Source: Glo-17 sp964637835
GTDB lineage: Bacteria; Krumholzibacteriota; Krumholzibacteriia; LZORAL124-64-63
DNA: 64,000 bases
Assembly: GCA_964637835.1 (NCBI GenBank)
Contig: CAZWYF010000014.1
Location: forward strand, 1-64,000
Reading direction: 5' to 3'
The position numbers and the translations under genes are program-made. The notes beneath the pieces are model-generated. The model had not been told where the DNA came from. It did not search any database and saw only the letters and a list, made by a program, of their open reading frames with translations. Positions within the stretch are counted from its first letter, which is position 1. Every line of letters begins with the position of its first letter. Shown here piece by piece: positions 59,270-64,000 of this stretch.

Positions 59270-60851
59270 GGTCAGCGCTCCCTTCCAGCGGTGCGAGGTG
59301 CCGATCCAGCCCGGCCAGCAGCTCGTCGCCGCGCAGCAGGCTGCAGACCCGGGTGAGGTCGTCGGTCAGGGGCCGGTCGCCCGGCGTGAGGTCCACGTGC
59401 TCCCGCAACCGCGCGAGCACCCCGTCCAGGGGGTCGGCGGGCCGCAGCACGGGACGACCCAGTCGCCGCGCCGCCCCCTCGCGCGTGATGAACTCCAGGG
59501 CGCGTCCCGCGGTCAGGAACTCCAGCGCCACCACAGCCTCGCAGCGATCGAGGCACGGCGCCAGCTTCACCGCCGAGACGCTGCCCATGCTCACGTGGTC
59601 CTCCTGGCCGCAGCTGGTGGGGATGGAGTCCACCGCCGCGGGGAAGGCCTTGCTCCGGGTCTCGACCACCAGCGCGGCCGCCAGGTACTGGGCGATCATC
59701 AGGCCCGATTCCAGGCCCGGGTCGGCCGCCAGGAAGCGGGGCAGGCGACCGCCGTTGCCCGACAGCAGGAGATCCTGGCGCCGCTCGGCGATGCTGGCGA
59801 TCTCCGCGCAGGCCGCGTAGAGCGCGTCCAGCTGCAGGGCCAGGGGCTGGCCATGGAAGTGTCCCCCGGTGATCACCTCGCCCACCTCCGGCATGAGCAC
59901 CGGGTTGTCGGTCACCGACCCGGCCTCGCGCAGCAGCACCTCCTCCGCCCGCCGCACCTGGCCCAGGCTGGCGCCCACCACCTGCGGGCAACAGCGCACC
60001 GAGTACGGGTCCTGCACCCGGCCGCAGTCGCGATGGTGCTCCATGACCTCGCTGCCCCGCAGCAGGCCATCGAGCACGGCGGCCGCGTCCTGGATCTCCC
60101 GGTGGGGCCGCAGCGCGTGGTAGGCCGCGCCGAAGGGCCGCATGCTGCCCTCGAGCGCCTCGACGGTGAGCGCCGCAGCCACCAGGGCGTTGCGCACCAG
60201 CCCGTGCGCCCGGGCCACCGCGTGCAGCCCCAGGCTGGTCATCAGCTGCGTGCCGTTGATGAGGGCCAGGCCCTCCTTGGCCTCCAGGGTCAGGGGCTCG
60301 CGGCCGGCGGCCTGCAGCGCCGCGCCCGCTGGCCGCCGCTCGCCACCCGGCCCCAGCACCCAGCCCTCGCCCATGAGCACCAGGGCCAGGTGGGCCAGGG
60401 GCGCCAGGTCGCCGCTCGCGCCCACCGAGCCGCGCGAGGGGATCCATGGCGTGACGTCCGCCTCCAGCAGCCACAGCAGCTGGTCGATCACCGCCGGGCG
60501 CACCCCGGACGACCCGCCCGCCAGACTCACCGCCCGCAGCAGCAGCATGCCGCGCGCCTCCTCGCGGGAGAGCGCCGGCCCCCAGCCCACGGCGTGGCTG
60601 CGGACCAGGTTGCGCTGCAGGTCGGCCAGCTGGTCGGCGGGGATCACCGTGTCGGCCAGCTTCCCGAAGCCGGTGTTCACGCCGTAGATCTTCTCGCGCC
60701 CCTGCTCCAGCCCGCGACGGAAGGCCAGGCAGGCCTCCACGCGCTCGCGAGCGGTCGGGGCGAGGCCGGCGGCGCGCTGGCCGGCGCAGATGGCGATGAA
60801 GGCGGGCAGGTCGAGGCGATCCTCGCCCACCGCGAAGGCGGTGTGGTCCAT
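59262..60851 (-). CDS. hutH: Histidine ammonia-lyase
   Basis: A 529-residue lyase that deaminates histidine to urocanate. The MIO cofactor forms from Ala-Ser-Gly at 145-147 in GSVGASGDLAPLAH. The catalytic Tyr is in IYGVNTGFGKLAD, and QDPYSVRCCPQVVGA and TDNPVL are further motifs. GGAGAGG lies upstream. Of the hut pathway only hutH and hutI are here; urocanase (hutU) is not in the window. Confidence 0.96.
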   Translation of the reverse strand: MDHTAFAVGEDRLDLPAFIAICAGQRAAGLAPTARERVEACLAFRRGLEQGREKIYGVNTGFGKLADTVIPADQLADLQRNLVRSHAVGWGPALSREEARGMLLLRAVSLAGGSSGVRPAVIDQLLWLLEADVTPWIPSRGSVGASGDLAPLAHLALVLMGEGWVLGPGGERRPAGAALQAAGREPLTLEAKEGLALINGTQLMTSLGLHAVARAHGLVRNALVAAALTVEALEGSMRPFGAAYHALRPHREIQDAAAVLDGLLRGSEVMEHHRDCGRVQDPYSVRCCPQVVGASLGQVRRAEEVLLREAGSVTDNPVLMPEVGEVITGGHFHGQPLALQLDALYAACAEIASIAERRQDLLLSGNGGRLPRFLAADPGLESGLMIAQYLAAALVVETRSKAFPAAVDSIPTSCGQEDHVSMGSVSAVKLAPCLDRCEAVVALEFLTAGRALEFITREGAARRLGRPVLRPADPLDGVLARLREHVDLTPGDRPLTDDLTRVCSLLRGDELLAGLDRHLAPLEGSADHA

Positions 60852-60877
60852 GGTGGGACGACCTCTCCGGGACGATC

Positions 60878-63460
60878 TCAGGTGCTCTCGAGGAAGGCCC
60901 GGGCGGCGTCGGCCAGGCCGGCGCGGCCCGGCAGCCAGCGCACCGGCGCCGGCAGGGCCGCCAGAAACGTAGCGCCGTACCGGCGGCTGATCAAACGGTT
61001 GTCCAGCAGCAGGACCACGCCGCGGTCGTCGGGCCGGCGCATGAGCCGGCCGATGCCCTGGCGCAGGCGGAGCACCGCGTCACGCACCATGAAGTCGCGG
61101 AAGGGGTCGTCCCCCGCCTGGCGCAGATGTTCGCAGCGGGCCTGCACCCAGGGGTCGCTGGGCACCAGGAAGGGCAGCTTGGTGACCACCACGATCTCCA
61201 GGCTCTCGCCCGGGAAGTCCACGCCCTCCCAGAAGGTGCTGGTGCCCAGGAGCATGGCGCGGCGGCCGCGGGCGAAGCGGTCGCGCAGCTCCGCCGGGCC
61301 GGACTGCGGCGACTGCACCAGCAGGTCGCCCTCCTCGCCGCCGAACAGATCGGGCTCGGCGGCCTGCCCGCGCAGCCCGTCGGCCACCTCCTGCAGCAGC
61401 CGGTAGCTGGTGAACAGGACCAGGGTCTGGCGCGGGACGGTGCGCCGCAGGCCGGCCAGGATCTCGATGAGGGCCGCGGCGAAACCCGGCGTGTCGGGAT
61501 CCGGCAGGTCCTCGGCGGCCAGGATCCGCGTGCGCTCCTCCCAGGCGAAGGGCGAGGGCACCAGCTCGGTGGCCACCGGCGGACGACGTCCGCCCAGGCC
61601 CAGCTCGCCGATCATGAAGCCGAAGTCGCCGGCCACGCTCAGGGTGGCGCTGGTGGCCACGGGCGCCAGCTCGCTGCCCTGCCACAGCTCCCGCAGCAGC
61701 GGCCCCGGTTCCAGCGGCGTGGCGCCCAGGGCGCGCAGGGCGCCGCGCGGCGCGGGATCCAGCCAGGTGACCCAGCGGTCGCCGGGATCCTGGACCACGA
61801 AGCGCACGTCCCGCTCGAGCAGGCGCAGCAGCTGGACGGCCTGGCCGACGCGCAGCTGCAGGTCCAGCGCGCCGGGCGGGAGCTCCGCCAGCTGCTCGGT
61901 CCGCTGCAGCAGGGTGGCGCCGGCCGCCACGGCCACCGCCACGGTCTCCAGCACCTCGGCCGTCGCCCCGCCGACGCCCGCGAAGGCCAGATCCTTGTCC
62001 GGGATGCGCAGCCGCTGCCCGGGCGCCACGCCGCGCCCGGGCGCCAGGCCGCTGCCGCAGGCGCGCCACCAGGAACCGTAGGCTCGCAGGCAACGGTTGG
62101 CCGCCCGGCCGAAGCTCGTGGCCGCCTCGGCCGCCTGGCCGCCCTCGGGCAGTTCCCGCAGCTGCACCGCGAGCAGCGCGGCCGTCTCCAGCACCTGGCC
62201 GGCGGGGCGCACGACTCCCAGCACCTCCTCCAGGTCCAGCAGACGACCATGGTCCAGCTTGACGCTCCGCGCATCGAGGGCCGCGCCCGCCAGGCGGTGC
62301 GCCTCGTCCACCACCAGCAGGTCGTAGGGCCCGATGAGGGAGCCTTCGGCCCCGTGGTCGTGCAGCAGCAGCGCGTGGTTGACCACCACCAGGCGCGCCT
62401 CGCGGGCCCGGCGACGGGCGCGGATCACGAAGCAGGCGTCGCTCTCCCAGCATTCCGGCATGCAGGGCTGGGCCGACGCGAACAGCGGCCGCAGGTCCTC
62501 CCCCAGCAGGGGATGCCGCACCAGCTCGTCGCGCAGGCCGTCGCGGGTCTCCAGCAGCCAGAGGCGCAGCGCGGCGGTCTTCAGGGCGTCACGCGCGTCC
62601 TCCAGCGGCCGCGTCAGGTAGGCGCGGCGCTGGCGCAGGCAGAGGTAGTTCTGGCGGCCCATCAGCAGGCGGGCGGTGAGGTCGCCGCGACCGGCGGTCA
62701 GGCGGGGCAGGTCGCCGCCGAGGATCTGGGCCTGCAGGGCGCGGCTGTACGTGGAGACCACGGCGCGCCGCTGGCCGTCGACGGCCAGCCGGGCCACCAG
62801 CGGGGCGAGGTAGGCGAGGGTCTTGCCGGTCCCGGTGCCGGCTTCCGCCAGCAGGGCGCGACCGCTGGCCAGGGCCCGGGCCACCGCGGTCGCCAGATCC
62901 GCCTGGCCGGGACGCGCGGCGTAGGCGCCGCCGTAGAGCGCGGCCAGACCCTCCGGCGCGGTGAAGAACGTGGCGAGCTCCGCCGGATCCACCGGCGGCG
63001 GGGTCCCCGGAACCGGTGTCGGGGCGGCCGGCGCCGGCGCCGCCGCGCCGAAGGGATCGCCCGCCGCGGCCACGCGGTCGATGAGGTCGACCACCGCCCC
63101 GCCCCCCCGCATGGCGCGATCGAGCAGTCCGGCCACCGCCACGCGCTCGGCAGCGTCCAGCGACCGCCACCAGGCCAGCCGCCACCACAGCCGCCGCAGC
63201 ACGGCGGCCGGGTCGGTCTCCGGGACGTCGGCCCGCGGCGTGCGGGGATCGAGCAGCGACCAGAACAGCTCCGGGGTCAGGCGCCAGCCCTCCCCGGCAC
63301 GGACCAGGTGCGCACCCTGGCGGTCGGGCGTCACCAGCACGGTGCCCGCCCGGCGCATCGCCTCGGCGGCCTCGCCCGCGGACAGCTCCCGATGGGGTGC
63401 GCCCGCGTCCAGGAGCCGCGCGCCATGGCGCAGCAGCAGGCGGGCGCCCTCGCCGGTCAT
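60878..63460 (-). CDS. DinG/XPD-family DNA helicase
   Basis: An 860-residue superfamily 2 helicase. Residues 1-130 are an N-terminal part I cannot assign. Walker A is EAGTGTGKT (206-214), Walker B is VVDEAH, and LLGTSTFWEGVDFPGESL with GIGRLMRRPDDRGVV are the C-terminal helicase motifs. Four Cys (in YLCLRQ, QPCMPEC and DAC) form the iron-sulfur cluster site. It matches DinG/YoaA proteins, which resolve R-loops and help damaged forks. The ATG at 63460 overlaps the ligA stop by four bases. Confidence 0.9.
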   Translation of the reverse strand: MTGEGARLLLRHGARLLDAGAPHRELSAGEAAEAMRRAGTVLVTPDRQGAHLVRAGEGWRLTPELFWSLLDPRTPRADVPETDPAAVLRRLWWRLAWWRSLDAAERVAVAGLLDRAMRGGGAVVDLIDRVAAAGDPFGAAAPAPAAPTPVPGTPPPVDPAELATFFTAPEGLAALYGGAYAARPGQADLATAVARALASGRALLAEAGTGTGKTLAYLAPLVARLAVDGQRRAVVSTYSRALQAQILGGDLPRLTAGRGDLTARLLMGRQNYLCLRQRRAYLTRPLEDARDALKTAALRLWLLETRDGLRDELVRHPLLGEDLRPLFASAQPCMPECWESDACFVIRARRRAREARLVVVNHALLLHDHGAEGSLIGPYDLLVVDEAHRLAGAALDARSVKLDHGRLLDLEEVLGVVRPAGQVLETAALLAVQLRELPEGGQAAEAATSFGRAANRCLRAYGSWWRACGSGLAPGRGVAPGQRLRIPDKDLAFAGVGGATAEVLETVAVAVAAGATLLQRTEQLAELPPGALDLQLRVGQAVQLLRLLERDVRFVVQDPGDRWVTWLDPAPRGALRALGATPLEPGPLLRELWQGSELAPVATSATLSVAGDFGFMIGELGLGGRRPPVATELVPSPFAWEERTRILAAEDLPDPDTPGFAAALIEILAGLRRTVPRQTLVLFTSYRLLQEVADGLRGQAAEPDLFGGEEGDLLVQSPQSGPAELRDRFARGRRAMLLGTSTFWEGVDFPGESLEIVVVTKLPFLVPSDPWVQARCEHLRQAGDDPFRDFMVRDAVLRLRQGIGRLMRRPDDRGVVLLLDNRLISRRYGATFLAALPAPVRWLPGRAGLADAARAFLEST

Positions 63461-64000
63461 TCCGCGGACTCCGCCGCCGCGGCGGGGTCGCCCACCTCCG
63501 CCAGCCGGGCCAGCAGCTCCTGCTCGTCCAGCACCGCGATGCCCAGCTGGCGGGCCTTCTCCAGCTTGGAGCCCGCCTTCTCCCCGGCCACCACCGCGTC
63601 GGTGCGTTTGCTGACGCTGCCGGTCACCTTGCCGCCCTGGCGCTCGATGGCGGCCTTCGCTTCCTGGCGCGTGAGCGTGGGCAGCGTGCCGGTGAGCACG
63701 AACGTGCGTCCCGCGAACGGCCCCTCGCCGGCGGTGGACGGCGCCGCCGCCGGCTGCGCCTCCTGGTCGTGGAAGAAGCCGACCTCGCGGAGGTCGTCCA
63801 CGTACGCCTGGCCCTCCTCGCCGGCGAACCACCCGGCGATGGCCTCGGCCACCACCGGGCCGATGTCCGGCAGATCGGCCAGGGCCGCGGCCGGCGCCGC
63901 GGCCAGGGCGTCGACGTTCGCGTACTCGCGCGCCAGGGTGGTGGCCGTGGCGATGCCCACCTGGGGGATGCCGAGGGCGAAGATCTTGGCCGCCCAGGGC
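63457..64000 (-). CDS. ligA: NAD-dependent DNA ligase, C-terminal part (runs off the window)
   Basis: The last 180 residues of LigA. The visible part starts in the helix-hairpin-helix domain (ALGIPQVGIATATTLAREY; LPDIGPVVAEAIAGWFAGEEG) and ends with a BRCT domain (GRTFVLTGTLPTLTRQEAKAAIERQGGKVTGSVSKRT). The catalytic adenylation domain is beyond base 64000. The stop overlaps the start of the helicase gene. Confidence 0.93.
   Translation of the reverse strand, partial: PWAAKIFALGIPQVGIATATTLAREYANVDALAAAPAAALADLPDIGPVVAEAIAGWFAGEEGQAYVDDLREVGFFHDQEAQPAAAPSTAGEGPFAGRTFVLTGTLPTLTRQEAKAAIERQGGKVTGSVSKRTDAVVAGEKAGSKLEKARQLGIAVLDEQELLARLAEVGDPAAAAESAE

Noticed and set aside
1..64000. Mobile elements, prophage or toxin-antitoxin genes
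   Set aside because: No transposase, integrase, terminal inverted repeats or phage genes were recognised; gene order is housekeeping throughout.

Overview
This window is one long, gene-dense stretch of a G+C-rich bacterial chromosome. Almost every gene reads on the minus strand; only the ino1/metallo-hydrolase pair and a small DUF3467 gene read on plus. The cell is Gram-negative: the window encodes a lauroyl-type lipid A acyltransferase, both halves of ADP-heptose synthesis, a secretin and outer-membrane barrels. The very short primary sigma factor, a DUF4837-type lipoprotein and a pil gene order like that of Myxococcus suggest a member of the wider FCB assemblage or a neighbouring deep lineage (for example Krumholzibacteriota or Eisenbacteria). 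That placement is inference from gene content, not a measured phylogeny.

Layout from left to right. 1-3.3 kb: tRNA-Val, the primary sigma factor and dnaK, each with a recognisable promoter or terminator. 3.5-9.5 kb: glycan assembly (one GT2, two GT4, a Gfo/Idh/MocA sugar dehydrogenase, an initiating sugar-phosphate transferase) interrupted by tRNA-Gly, tRNA-Cys and tRNA-Leu. 9.5-12.5 kb: inositol-3-phosphate synthase, a metallo-hydrolase and an orphan ParA. 12.6-16 kb: an envelope module of ECF sigma factor, zinc-finger anti-sigma factor, DUF4837 lipoprotein and outer-membrane barrel. 16-24.6 kb: the yceD-rpmF-plsX-fabD-fabG-acpP-fabF-rnc phospholipid/fatty-acid operon (without fabH), followed by a TPR protein. 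24.7-30.2 kb: ndk, sucD, sucC, a cyclic-2,3-diphosphoglycerate synthetase homologue, rfaE2 and rfaE1. 30.4-36.7 kb: DUF3467, lpxL-like, dprA, obg, aminotransferase, coaD, rsmD and a reduced shikimate-kinase-like P-loop protein.

36.7-52.6 kb holds a complete type IV pilus locus. In transcription order it is pilB-pilT-pilC-pilS-pilR-pilA-[ABC ATPase, permease, TPR protein]-pilD-pilM-pilN-pilO-pilP-pilQ. Three sigma-54-type promoters (GG-N10-GC) lie before pilA, before the ABC/pilD group and before pilM. PilR is a sigma-54 activator with a GSFTGA loop, so the locus carries its own control circuit. A ComEA-like DNA-binding protein follows pilB on its upstream side, and dprA lies near the other end, so DNA uptake is plausible.

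52.7-56 kb carries the most unusual gene. One reading frame joins an ECF-transporter S-component-like membrane domain, an internal signal-peptide-like segment, a D(S/T)L heptad-repeat linker broken by a 100-N assembly gap, and a TonB-dependent-receptor-like barrel. 56-64 kb: a TPR protein, hutI, hutH, a DinG-type helicase and the C-terminal end of ligA, which runs off the window.

The readable housekeeping promoters share TTGACA (or one mismatch) with a spacer of mostly 17 bp. Their -10 boxes are often of the form TAGnnT. No insertion sequence, prophage, CRISPR array or transposase was seen.
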